Assembly: GCF_011044495.1 (NCBI RefSeq)
Contig: NZ_CP049143.1
Location: 1,736,001-1,800,000, forward strand
DNA length: 64,000 nucleotides
Origin: Roseimicrobium sp. ORNL1
GTDB lineage: Bacteria; Verrucomicrobiota; Verrucomicrobiia; Verrucomicrobiales; Verrucomicrobiaceae
Reading direction: 5' to 3'
Part shown: one piece after another, positions 34,539-43,201 of the stretch
Layout: each line of letters opens with the position of its first letter
Numbering within the stretch: position 1 is the first letter of the stretch
The notes under the pieces: generated by a model
Databases searched by the model: none
Told to the model about the DNA's origin: nothing
The model's input: only the letters and a program-made list of their open reading frames with translations
Program-made: the position numbers and the translations under genes

Positions 34539-35930
34539 ATGTCGCTGAAGAGCGAAGTGTTATCTAATCATCTTGAGAATACGACGGCCGTGGGCACCTC
34601 TGGGGGGAGCGTTCACGGTGGGTCTCCTTATGATTTCCTTCTGGAGATGATGCGTGATCGGGCGGGCTGGGTGAAGTATGACAGCTCTTATGGGGAGGTG
34701 TATTTCTTTGGGCATCCCGATTATGTGCAGTCCGTCGTGCATAATGCTGGCTTCGTGAGAACGTCGCTGGGCAAACTGCTTCTGGGAAACAGCCTTCTCA
34801 CCAGCGATGGCCATGAGTGGAGGGCGAAGCGGCAACTCCTGCAGCCGCATTTCCACGAGCGATGCATGGCCGCGCATGATGCGCTGATCACGGGCCGCAC
34901 CATGGACATGCTCCGCCGGTGGGAACCGATAGCGGATGGACACACCCTGGTGGATCTCAGTGCCGAGACCGAGTGTGTCACGCTGGAGATTCTGATGAAG
35001 GCACTCTTCGGAGGAATTCCCGCCGGGGATGCTGCGAAGCTGGCCGCAGCCGTGCGGATGCTGATGCAGGAACTCGGGGACCTTTCGGACGCGCTTTTCA
35101 TGACCAGGCCCGTGGTGGACTCCGCGCGAAACGCACGTTTCCGCAAGGCCCTGCAACTGGTGGATGGCATGGTGGCAGATATCATCGCGCGCTGGGAAAA
35201 CATGGAGCACCGCGAGTGCGGCATGATGGCGTCCCTGCTGGCGGTGCGTGATGACGAGGGAAACCAAGTCGCCGCAAAGCAGGTGCGCGATGAGGTCGTC
35301 ACCATGATCATGGCCGGGCAGGAATCCGCCGTGTCCCTCTTATGGACGACGCATCTGGTAGCCAAGCATCCCGAAGTGGAGCAGCGTCTGCTGGAGGAAA
35401 TGGATGCGGTGCTGGGTGAGCGCATCCCCACCGTCGCGGATTTCCCCAAGCTGGAGTACACGCGCATGGTGGTGGATGAAGCGCTGCGCCTCTACCCGCC
35501 TGTGAGCGTGGTGGTGAGGCAGGCGGCCACGGACCTGATGGTGCATGATGTGCACGTGCCGGCGAAGAGCCTGGTGGTGGTGAGTCCCTATGCCACCCAC
35601 CGTCATCCGGACTTCTGGGAAGAACCGGAGCGGTTCCATCCCGAGCGTTTCCAGGCGGGGCGCATGGAGGGCTTGCATCGTTATGCCTATTTCCCCTTCT
35701 TTGGTGGGCGTCATCGCTGCATCGGCCAGCCGCTCGCCTTGATAGAAGGGCCCCTGATGCGGGTGCTGATGACACGGCACTACCGCATTTGTCCCTTGCC
35801 CGACCACGATTACCAGCCCCTGCCCGGCATGGTCATGCGCTTGCGCGGGGGCTATCCCGCACACCTGGAGCTGCGACGCTCCGTACCGCGCGCGGAGCCA
35901 GCATCCTGTCCATTTGAGAAGCGAGCATGA
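34539..35930 (+). CDS. Cytochrome P450
   Basis: 463 aa from ATG 34539 (MSLKSEVLSN). Family hallmarks: the I-helix oxygen motif MAGQESAVSLLW, the K-helix E-x-x-R in VDEALRLYPP, the PERF segment RFHPERF, and the haem-binding FFGGRHRCIGQPLA with the Cys ligand. There is no membrane anchor or fused reductase. The sequence type is near bacterial fatty-acid or long-chain P450s (CYP102/CYP110-like), by pattern only. It overlaps the acyl-AMP ligase start (ATGA), so the acyl chain activated there is a likely substrate. Confidence 0.92.
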   Translation: MSLKSEVLSNHLENTTAVGTSGGSVHGGSPYDFLLEMMRDRAGWVKYDSSYGEVYFFGHPDYVQSVVHNAGFVRTSLGKLLLGNSLLTSDGHEWRAKRQLLQPHFHERCMAAHDALITGRTMDMLRRWEPIADGHTLVDLSAETECVTLEILMKALFGGIPAGDAAKLAAAVRMLMQELGDLSDALFMTRPVVDSARNARFRKALQLVDGMVADIIARWENMEHRECGMMASLLAVRDDEGNQVAAKQVRDEVVTMIMAGQESAVSLLWTTHLVAKHPEVEQRLLEEMDAVLGERIPTVADFPKLEYTRMVVDEALRLYPPVSVVVRQAATDLMVHDVHVPAKSLVVVSPYATHRHPDFWEEPERFHPERFQAGRMEGLHRYAYFPFFGGRHRCIGQPLALIEGPLMRVLMTRHYRICPLPDHDYQPLPGMVMRLRGGYPAHLELRRSVPRAEPASCPFEKRA

Positions 35931-37735
35931 CGGAGACTTCCATGATGACGCACACACCGGCATCGCCGCTGAAGGACATGTCCATTGGCGATGCCACAAC
36001 GTTGGTGGATCTCCTGCGTCATCGAGCTGCGCAGCATGGTGACAAGCGGGCGCTGACATTCCTGCCCGATGGGGAGAAGGTCGGCGAAAGCCTGACTTAT
36101 GCGGAACTGGATGCGCGTGCCCGTGCCATCGCTGCCTCCCTTCAGGCGCAGGGGATGCACGGAGGGCGGGTGCTGTTGATCTTCCATTCCGGACTCGAGT
36201 TTGCTTGTGCCCTGCTCGGTTGCATGTATGCGGGTGCGATCGCGGTTCCCATCTATCCGCCAAAGGCAAATCGCAATGTGCTGCGTCTACGCAGTGTGTA
36301 TCAGGATGCGACACCCGCACTGGCCCTCACTACGGCCGCCATCCAGCAGCGCACGCGACCGCTTCTTGAGGAGTGCGGGTTGGATTCCCTGCGCATGGAA
36401 GCGGTGGAGGGATGGTGGCAAAGCCATGCAGATGCCTGGTTCCGTCCGGATATCGATGGCGAGACGCTGGCCTTCCTGCAATACACCTCCGGCTCCACTT
36501 CGAATCCGAAGGGCGTGATGCTGAGCCACGCGAACCTGCTGGCCAACCATCGCATGATGCAGGAGGCATTTGGCCATACCCACGAGTGCCGCATCCTCAC
36601 CTGGCTGCCACTGTTTCATGACATGGGGTTGATTGGGAATATGCTCCAGTCCCTGTATCTCGGTGGGGAGTGCATCATCATGCCGCCCGAGGCGTTTTTC
36701 ATGAAGCCACTGCGCTGGCTTGCGGCGATTTCCGCGCATCGCGCCACTCGCAGTGGCGCGCCGAATTTCGCCTACGATCTCTGTGTGCGGAAGATAAAGC
36801 CGGAGCAGTGTCGCGCCCTGGACTTGAGCTGCTGGGTGACGGCGGATGTGGCCGCGGAGCCGGTGCGGCACGGCACGCTGGAGCGTTTCGCAGAAACGTT
36901 TGCGGGTGTTGGGTTCAGCGACACGGCGTTCAATCCGGCCTATGGGCTCGCGGAGGCATCGGTCTTTGTCTCCGCACGTGACAAGGGTCGCGGCTTTCGT
37001 GGCACGGCATTCAAGACCGCAGCACTCGCGTGCGGTCGTGTGGAACCTGCCGAGACCGGCGCAGACAGTGATGCGCGCATCTATGTGGGATGCGGGCACA
37101 CGTGGCAGGCGCAGGAGATGGCCATCGTGCATCCTCAATCTGGCGTGCGATGTGCGGAGGGTGAAGTGGGGGAGGTGTGGCTCTCGGGTCCGCATGTGGC
37201 GCGTGGCTATTGGAACCGCGTGGAGGAATCCGAGCGCACCTTTGGCGCGCGCATCGCAGGTGAGGAATCATCCATCGCCACACGTTATCTGCGCACCGGA
37301 GACCTCGGCTTCTTTTATCAAGGCGACCTCCACCTCGCCGGACGCATCAAGGACATCATCATCGTGGCCGGAAGGAATCACGACCCCGCAGACATCGAGC
37401 TGACTGTCGGTGGTTGTCATCCCGCGATTCGCATGGGTGGTTGCGCCGCCTTTCAGGTGGAGACGGAGGAGGAGAGCCGGGTGGTCATCGCCGTCGAGCT
37501 GGAGCGCACCTCAGGCATCCTCGGCGATGCCGCGCCTGAGGATGAGAACTCCACCTCCGCCGTGATGCTCGCGATTCGCAAGTGCGTGGCGGACCACCAT
37601 GACCTCGCGCCCCACGACGTGACCCTTCTCAAACCCGCCGCCCTGCCGAAGACCTCGAGCGGTAAGATTCAACGCCACGCCTGCAGAGCGGCCTGGCAGT
37701 CAGGAAGCATGAACGCATGGCAGTGGACGAGGTAA
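35927..37735 (+). CDS. Fatty-acyl-AMP ligase (FAAL-type adenylating enzyme)
   Basis: 602 aa. ANL-superfamily motifs: YTSGSTSNPKGVMLSH (P-loop), FHDMGLIGNML, PAYGLAEASVF, LRTGDLGFFYQGDLHLAGRI, and the C-terminal lysine in LPKTSSGKIQRHACR. The segment after the FHDMGL motif and the general length fit FAALs, which make acyl-adenylates and load them onto acyl carrier proteins rather than CoA. The next gene overlaps by 19 bp and starts with such a carrier. One oddity: the usual NGAEP motif reads ADVAAEP here. Confidence 0.9.
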   Translation: MTETSMMTHTPASPLKDMSIGDATTLVDLLRHRAAQHGDKRALTFLPDGEKVGESLTYAELDARARAIAASLQAQGMHGGRVLLIFHSGLEFACALLGCMYAGAIAVPIYPPKANRNVLRLRSVYQDATPALALTTAAIQQRTRPLLEECGLDSLRMEAVEGWWQSHADAWFRPDIDGETLAFLQYTSGSTSNPKGVMLSHANLLANHRMMQEAFGHTHECRILTWLPLFHDMGLIGNMLQSLYLGGECIIMPPEAFFMKPLRWLAAISAHRATRSGAPNFAYDLCVRKIKPEQCRALDLSCWVTADVAAEPVRHGTLERFAETFAGVGFSDTAFNPAYGLAEASVFVSARDKGRGFRGTAFKTAALACGRVEPAETGADSDARIYVGCGHTWQAQEMAIVHPQSGVRCAEGEVGEVWLSGPHVARGYWNRVEESERTFGARIAGEESSIATRYLRTGDLGFFYQGDLHLAGRIKDIIIVAGRNHDPADIELTVGGCHPAIRMGGCAAFQVETEEESRVVIAVELERTSGILGDAAPEDENSTSAVMLAIRKCVADHHDLAPHDVTLLKPAALPKTSSGKIQRHACRAAWQSGSMNAWQWTR

Positions 37736-39336
37736 GCGCAGGAGTGATCCGGGATTGGCTGGTGAGATATGCCGCCAAGGAAATGAGCCTTCCGCCGGAG
37801 AGGATTGATCCGCATGCTCCCATCACAAGCCTGGGGCTGGACTCGCTGACATTGATCATGCTCACCGGAGATCTCGCGGAGTGGATGAATCAGGACCTTC
37901 CTGCCTCCCTCCTGCATGACCACTCCACCATGGATTCACTGGCGAGGAGTCTGGCGGAGGAGGAGCCGGATAATTTCACGGACAAGCTGCCCGAGCTATC
38001 ACGCAGCGAGCCGCTGCCGGTGAGCTTCTCCCAGGAGCGCCTGCTCAGGTTCGCCGAGCTGGGTGATGCGGGAGATGGCAATCTCGTGGTTGAGCGGTTC
38101 GCCATTCGTGGTGCAGTGGATGTGGAGGCATTGCAGGGCGCGTTCAGCGACGTGATCCAGCGCCACGAGATATTGCGCACGACTTTCCAGAAGCACGGCG
38201 ATGGATTCACCCAACGGGTGCACGACCAGGCGCATCCGGGAGTGTTTGAGATACTCGACTACACCGGGGATGAGGATGGCGCGTTTGCCAGGACCACTCA
38301 GGAGAGTTCGCGCCCCATGCCGTTGCAGACCGGTCCGTTGATGCGTGTGGTTCTCTTCAAGCTCGCGGAGCAGCACCACGGCATCAACTTGATTTTCCAT
38401 CACCTGCTCATGGATGCCGGTGCGCTGAATGTGCTGCACGCCGAGTTGAAGCACTTCTATGAGCAGCGTCGCACGGGAGCTCTGTCACCGCTGCCGGCGT
38501 TGAAGCTGCAGGTCGCGGACTTCGCTGCCTGGGAGCGCCAGTGGCTGTCCAAAGAAGGCGCCCCTCACCAGACGCGGCTGGCATGGTGGCGGGACTATTG
38601 GAAAGGGGAGATTCCTTTGCCAGCGGATGTACCGATGCGGCATCATGAAGCGCCGGAGGTCACGCCGCCCGCGGCGTCCTGCCATGGCTGGCGGACTATT
38701 TCCCCGGACCTCGTGGAGGGTGTGCGCACCCTGGCCAGAGAGGAGAAGGCCACGCCCTTCATCGTATACTTTGCTGTCTTCACGATACTGCTCCATGCAC
38801 AAACTTATCAAGAGGAGTTCGTGCTCGGCTCCTACGTGTCCGACCGCAAGCGGGTGGCGGCGCAGAATCTCATTGGCATGTTCACCAGCATGGTGATGAC
38901 CAAGGTGCACTTGGTGGGAGCGCCAAGCTTCCGCGAATGGATCGCGCATGTGCGGCAGCAGCACGAGGAAGTCACGCGGCACCAGGAGTTACCGATTGAA
39001 GACCTGCACGACAGCCTGCGCGCGGAGGGCCTGCCGGTGCCCGGGGTGAATATCATCTTCCAGTACTTCGTGGACCCGGTCTCCACCTTCCTTCTGCCGG
39101 GAGTGGAGACCTCGCGGTGGCGCGAGATTTCGGAAAGCACCATGCCGTGGGGATTCCAGTTCCGGGTGATGGAGTGTTTCGGCGACCTGCTCGCGGCGGT
39201 GAGATTTGATGGCAATCTCTACCGCGAATCCGAGGTTCCTGCGTTCATGGAGACCTTTGAAAAACTGCTTCGCATATGCCTGGCTAATCCCGAGCGTTCC
39301 GTGCGTGATCTGGCGGGGGAGTTGGGGTGGTGGTAG
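37717..39336 (+). CDS. Acyl carrier protein fused to NRPS condensation domain
   Basis: 539 aa. Residues 1-90 are an acyl carrier domain with the phosphopantetheine site SLGLDSLTLIML (Ser at 48). Residues about 105-530 are a condensation domain with the catalytic HHLLMDA motif (His-His-x-x-x-Asp, final Ala where Gly is usual) and latching stretches such as LGSYVSDRKR. No adenylation or thioesterase domain follows. The simplest model is that the upstream FAAL loads a fatty acid on the carrier and the C domain passes it to a free amine or alcohol. The ATG at 37717 lies within the FAAL gene. Confidence 0.9.
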   Translation: MAVDEVSAGVIRDWLVRYAAKEMSLPPERIDPHAPITSLGLDSLTLIMLTGDLAEWMNQDLPASLLHDHSTMDSLARSLAEEEPDNFTDKLPELSRSEPLPVSFSQERLLRFAELGDAGDGNLVVERFAIRGAVDVEALQGAFSDVIQRHEILRTTFQKHGDGFTQRVHDQAHPGVFEILDYTGDEDGAFARTTQESSRPMPLQTGPLMRVVLFKLAEQHHGINLIFHHLLMDAGALNVLHAELKHFYEQRRTGALSPLPALKLQVADFAAWERQWLSKEGAPHQTRLAWWRDYWKGEIPLPADVPMRHHEAPEVTPPAASCHGWRTISPDLVEGVRTLAREEKATPFIVYFAVFTILLHAQTYQEEFVLGSYVSDRKRVAAQNLIGMFTSMVMTKVHLVGAPSFREWIAHVRQQHEEVTRHQELPIEDLHDSLRAEGLPVPGVNIIFQYFVDPVSTFLLPGVETSRWREISESTMPWGFQFRVMECFGDLLAAVRFDGNLYRESEVPAFMETFEKLLRICLANPERSVRDLAGELGWW

Positions 39337-39361
39337 GTGGAGAGCTCGGTGCAGTCAGAGT

Positions 39362-40048
39362 TCATTTGCCCGCCCATCGCCGGGCTTTCTGTCGCAGTCT
39401 CTGCAAGTGCACCGCGGGCTCTGCTGCGTCTCCATGATTCGGCAGGACTCCGTCGAGCTCAAGAGACAGCGCCTTCTGGACACTTGCTGGTATCAGCTCT
39501 GGACAAGAGTTGAGGATACGTGGCGGGAGGTGGGTGATGCCACGATAGCTGGCAAAGAGGTCGGCGGTGAAGAGAGCTCTGAGTTTTTCGCAATACCAGC
39601 CGGTGTGGCCATGGGTGTGCCCGGGCAGATGTATGGCGCGAAGTCCCTGCCAGATATCGAGGGTATCACCATCATCGATCCACCTGTCGGGAGTGAAAGG
39701 CTGGAAATGGAGCAGGGGACGTCCGATGGCTTCCAGAATGCCTGCTCCATGAGACCATTCCGTATACTTGGGTCTTCCCGCATAGTGGTCGGCATCCAGT
39801 CGAGGCGCTGCCACCCACGCGCTGGTTTCCTTCACCAGAGGAGCCACGTTGAGAATGTGGTCGAGGTGACCGTGCGTGAGGATGATGCCCTTGATGGGTT
39901 CCTTTTCCCAGCCATGCGAGCGCAGCGTGCGTTTCAGCAAAGTGATGCCGCCGATGAAGCCAGCATCCACGAGATAGAGTCCGGCCGCGTCGCGGAGGAC
40001 GTGGAAGTTGACTGCTGGCGCGCGGACGGTGAGGATCGATTCGTGCAA
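39362..40048 (-). CDS. Metallo-beta-lactamase-fold hydrolase
   Basis: 228 aa. The metal-binding motif is LTHGHLDHI, with further ligands in HLPGHTHGHTG, FTADLFAS and NHGD. This is the class B-type MBL fold used by glyoxalase II, lactonases and other hydrolases. It ends tail to tail with the carrier-condensation gene, only 25 bp apart. It might cleave a thioester or lactone of the neighbouring pathway, but that is a guess. Confidence 0.85.
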   Translation of the reverse strand: MHESILTVRAPAVNFHVLRDAAGLYLVDAGFIGGITLLKRTLRSHGWEKEPIKGIILTHGHLDHILNVAPLVKETSAWVAAPRLDADHYAGRPKYTEWSHGAGILEAIGRPLLHFQPFTPDRWIDDGDTLDIWQGLRAIHLPGHTHGHTGWYCEKLRALFTADLFASYRGITHLPPRILNSCPELIPASVQKALSLELDGVLPNHGDAAEPAVHLQRLRQKARRWAGK

Positions 40049-40069
40049 GGGAAGAGAGATGAACGAACC

Positions 40070-40696
40070 TTACGCCTTCTGGAAGGGGTCATATCCCAGC
40101 TTCTCATTCAGTTCTGAGCGTTCCACCTCGAACCTCTTCGCGCCGAAGTCCTGCTCCAGGAATATTTCCAGGGCATGACATCCACTGCCATCTCCATCGG
40201 CATCCTTGAGAATGGTTTTGCCATGAGGTGTTAGTGCCCATATCACCAGACCTTCGAAATCAAATCCACTCACCTGGAATCCCTGTTGCAGGGCCTTGCG
40301 CTGCTCTTCGGGAGTGAGGGCCTGTAGATGCTCCATGTCCGTGACGCTTTTGTGGGCGGCTGCTGCTGCCTTGAAGAGGTGCGTTTCAAGACTCTTGAGC
40401 AGCCGGTCATCCACTGGCTTGGAACTGCCGGGATTTTCATGCGCACTCCGGAAGGTGATAGGCTTTCCCGGCGCTGCACGGTTCAGAACCACTCCTGTCA
40501 TGTATGCATCGCCTGTGTCGGTGATCAGGGCTCTCGCGATGTGGAGTTCTGTCCAATCACCCTTGAAAAGTTCAGCCACCTTGGCGTCGAAGGTTGCTGG
40601 CTTCGCCTCCTCAGCAGCCTTCGTCCCGAGGGGAAAGCTGGCGAGTGCGAAGACTCCCGCAGTCAGGAGGAAGTGCAGAAATCGTGCGACATGCAT
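40070..40696 (-). CDS. Secreted protein of unknown function
   Basis: 208 aa from ATG 40696, where a signal peptide begins (MHVARFLHFLLTAGVFALAS); the frame is open far upstream, but that part is Arg/Ser-rich and unlikely. The mature part is acidic with FDAKVAELFKGDWTELHIAR and DADGDGSGCHALEIF. I recognise no family. It ends 21 bp before the MBL start, so the two could be one transcript. Confidence 0.6.
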   Translation of the reverse strand: MHVARFLHFLLTAGVFALASFPLGTKAAEEAKPATFDAKVAELFKGDWTELHIARALITDTGDAYMTGVVLNRAAPGKPITFRSAHENPGSSKPVDDRLLKSLETHLFKAAAAAHKSVTDMEHLQALTPEEQRKALQQGFQVSGFDFEGLVIWALTPHGKTILKDADGDGSGCHALEIFLEQDFGAKRFEVERSELNEKLGYDPFQKA

Positions 40697-40870
40697 GGGG
40701 CGCGGGACGTGGGATGAGGGGGATCGTTTCAGGCGAGGATAGGAAAAAGTGCGGGCGGTGTCACGGCGGGAGTTGGAGGAGTGGTCGAGTCGGGTATGGC
40801 TCCTTTGGGAGCGCCTGCTGCTTCGCCCTCGCCATGGACAGCCTTCCCACGCGTCTGTTAATCTTGCTGG

Positions 40871-41425
40871 ATGTCCACCCGCCGCCTTTTTGCCTTCATC
40901 ATGCTGCTGCTGTTGCTCGGGTCCCTGAGCCCGGGACTGCACGCCGCCCTGCCTTCAGAGGAGGCAATCCTCCGCCAGGGAGGAGAAGATGCGAAGAAGA
41001 TCATCGAGAAAGCCTATTCCATCATCCGGCATGCGAGGGTTTTCACGTCGAAAGGAGCAGGGGAGGGTGGTACGCCCACGGAAGGGGCGTGGGCCCTGAC
41101 GGTCATCACCCGCTACGACCCCAAGGCTGTGGAAGAACTCAAGCCACTTGCCGAGCAGTCGAAAAATCTTGAGGTGAAGCTCTATGCGATTGCAGGGCTC
41201 ATCACTCTGGAACCGAAAGATGCAGCCAAGTACCGCTTGGAGACTTTCCCAGAATCCGTGCTCAAGGCAGAGGCTCATTCTCTTTGTGGATGCATCTACG
41301 AGAAGCAATTTTACATGATCATCTACTGGCTGGTTGACCAGGGAGGGTGGCAGCGCTGCACCTTTGAAAAGCTGCCGCCGTTCTTCGAGACGCATGACGT
41401 CCCAAGAAGCGGCGAAGGGGAATGA
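40871..41425 (+). CDS. Small secreted HEAT-like or unknown protein
   Basis: 184 aa with a clear signal peptide (MSTRRLFAFIMLLLLLGSLS, cleavage near LHAALP). The mature part is helical with EELKPLAEQSKNLEVKLYAI followed by AGLITLEPKDAAKY, which looks like one or two HEAT-like repeats, and a late Cys pair (LCGC). It is divergent from the secreted gene at 40696. The 228 bp to the next gene hold nothing recognisable. Confidence 0.6.
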   Translation: MSTRRLFAFIMLLLLLGSLSPGLHAALPSEEAILRQGGEDAKKIIEKAYSIIRHARVFTSKGAGEGGTPTEGAWALTVITRYDPKAVEELKPLAEQSKNLEVKLYAIAGLITLEPKDAAKYRLETFPESVLKAEAHSLCGCIYEKQFYMIIYWLVDQGGWQRCTFEKLPPFFETHDVPRSGEGE

Positions 41426-41653
41426 ACGTCCCACACTCCTGGATGACGAAAAGGTGATGCCCGCTGCCAACACCCATCCGGCTGACTTTTGGACAAATCT
41501 TTTCGAAATTATTAATTCCCCCGGAAAGAACCGGCAACGGGGGGCGTAGGTTTGTTGGTAGGGTTTGTGCCCTGCAGCTTCAGAAAAAGACATCCCCTCA
41601 GCCTGCTCCCAGCAACCTCGTCCTCTCCCGGACCCCTCAGCCCTAATACTGCC

Positions 41654-43000
41654 ATGAAAATGCACCCCATCTGCCAAGGCAATCACCTCGACCTGCGCTC
41701 CGGCGTCAGCCGCCGTGACTTCATGTATGTCGGCATGGCAGGCGGTCTGGGCCTGACGCTGCCGAACCTGCTCAAGCTGCAGGCGGCGAACTCGGTTTCC
41801 TCGGCGATGCCTGAGGTTGAGGCGTTCAAGCCGATTGCGGATTCCATCATTCACATCTACCTCCCTGGCGGCATGGCGCACCAGGAGTCCTGGGACCCGA
41901 AGCCCTTCGCCGCGCCCGATTATCGCGGACCCTACACCCCCATCAAGACCAGCATCGCTGGTGAGTATGTGGGCGAGAAGTTCGTGAACATCGCCAAAAT
42001 CATGGACAAGCTCACCGTCATCCGCTCGATGACCCACGGTGAGGCGGCCCATGAGCGCGGCACGCACAACATGTTCACGGGTTACAAGCCCAGTCCGGCC
42101 ATCAAGTTCCCCAGCTTCGGCAGCGTGATTTCCCACGAACAGGGTTCCCGCAACAACCTGCCTCCCTACGTGGTGGTGCCGAGCGTCATCGCTCCTGAGC
42201 AGGGTACCGGCTACATGAGCAGCGCCTTCGGTCCCTTCGCCCTCGGCAGCGACCCGGCGGACAAGAACTTCACCGTGCGTGACCTCCTCACCCCGAAAGG
42301 CATGGAAGGCAATCGCTTCGACCGCCGCCGCTCCCTGCTGGGCACGGTGGACGAGCACTTCAAGACCATCGAGAAGTCGGACTCCATCAACGCGATGGAC
42401 AGCTTCTACGACGCCGCCTACGGCCTCATCAGCAGCCAGAAAGCTCGTGAAGCCTTCGACCTGAACAAGGAAACCGACAAGCTGCGTGACGAGTACGGCC
42501 GCAACACCGCTGGTCAGCGCTTCCTGCTGGCCCGCCGCCTGGTGGAAGCCGGCGTGCGCATGGTGTCCGTGAACTACGGTGGCTGGGATCACCACTCCAA
42601 CATCAAGAACGCTTTCGATGGCCAGGCTCCGAGCTTCGATCAGGCCTTTGCCCGTCTCATCACGGACCTCGAAGAGCGCGGCATGCTCGAGCGCACCATC
42701 GTGATGGTGAGTTCCGAGTTCGGCCGTACCCCGAAGATCAACGGCACCAATGGACGCGACCACTGGCCGCGCGTGTTCTCCGTCGCCCTTGCCGGCGGTG
42801 GCTTCAAGAAGGGCTACATCCACGGCGCGTCCGACGCGCTGGGTGGCGAGCCCGACCGCGATGCCGTCAGCCCGCAGGATCTCGCCAAGACGATGTACCG
42901 CCAGCTCGGCATCAATGGTGAGAAGCGCATCATGGCGGACGGTGTCCGCCCGATCGACATCGTGAATGGTGGCCGCATCATGAACGAGTTGCTCGTGTAA
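41654..43000 (+). CDS. DUF1501 secreted protein with Tat-type leader
   Basis: 448 aa from ATG 41654 (MKMHPICQGNHLDLRSGVSR). A twin-Arg-like leader (SRRDFMYVGMAGGLGLTLP) suggests Tat export. The body is the DUF1501 fold, related to alkaline phosphatase/sulfatase-like enzymes: HIYLPGGMAHQESWDPK, MTHGEAAHERGTHNMFTGYK and VMVSSEFGRTPKINGTNGRD followed by HW. In planctomycetes and verrucomicrobia these genes regularly occur with DUF1549/DUF1553 proteins, as here. The reaction is unknown. The next gene starts 201 bp later. Confidence 0.9.
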   Translation: MKMHPICQGNHLDLRSGVSRRDFMYVGMAGGLGLTLPNLLKLQAANSVSSAMPEVEAFKPIADSIIHIYLPGGMAHQESWDPKPFAAPDYRGPYTPIKTSIAGEYVGEKFVNIAKIMDKLTVIRSMTHGEAAHERGTHNMFTGYKPSPAIKFPSFGSVISHEQGSRNNLPPYVVVPSVIAPEQGTGYMSSAFGPFALGSDPADKNFTVRDLLTPKGMEGNRFDRRRSLLGTVDEHFKTIEKSDSINAMDSFYDAAYGLISSQKAREAFDLNKETDKLRDEYGRNTAGQRFLLARRLVEAGVRMVSVNYGGWDHHSNIKNAFDGQAPSFDQAFARLITDLEERGMLERTIVMVSSEFGRTPKINGTNGRDHWPRVFSVALAGGGFKKGYIHGASDALGGEPDRDAVSPQDLAKTMYRQLGINGEKRIMADGVRPIDIVNGGRIMNELLV

Positions 43001-43201
43001 GGCTTCGATCTTTCGCAATGCTTGAACTGATTTCCTGGAAAGGCGGTCTGGCCCGTGCCGGCACCGCCTTTCTGGCAAGTGGCGCCCCTCCATCTGCAGC
43101 CGTTCCCGTGCTTGGGGAGCAGCAGGCAGGTGCAGCGCTTTCAGAAGTTGGTTGAGTAGATTTGCACCGGTTTCCGTCTCATTTCGCCCCCCTTTGTTTC
43201 C

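Noticed and set aside
43001-43201. Small gene between DUF1501 and the PPC gene
   Set aside because: No frame with a start, protein-like composition and family pattern; probably leader or spacer.
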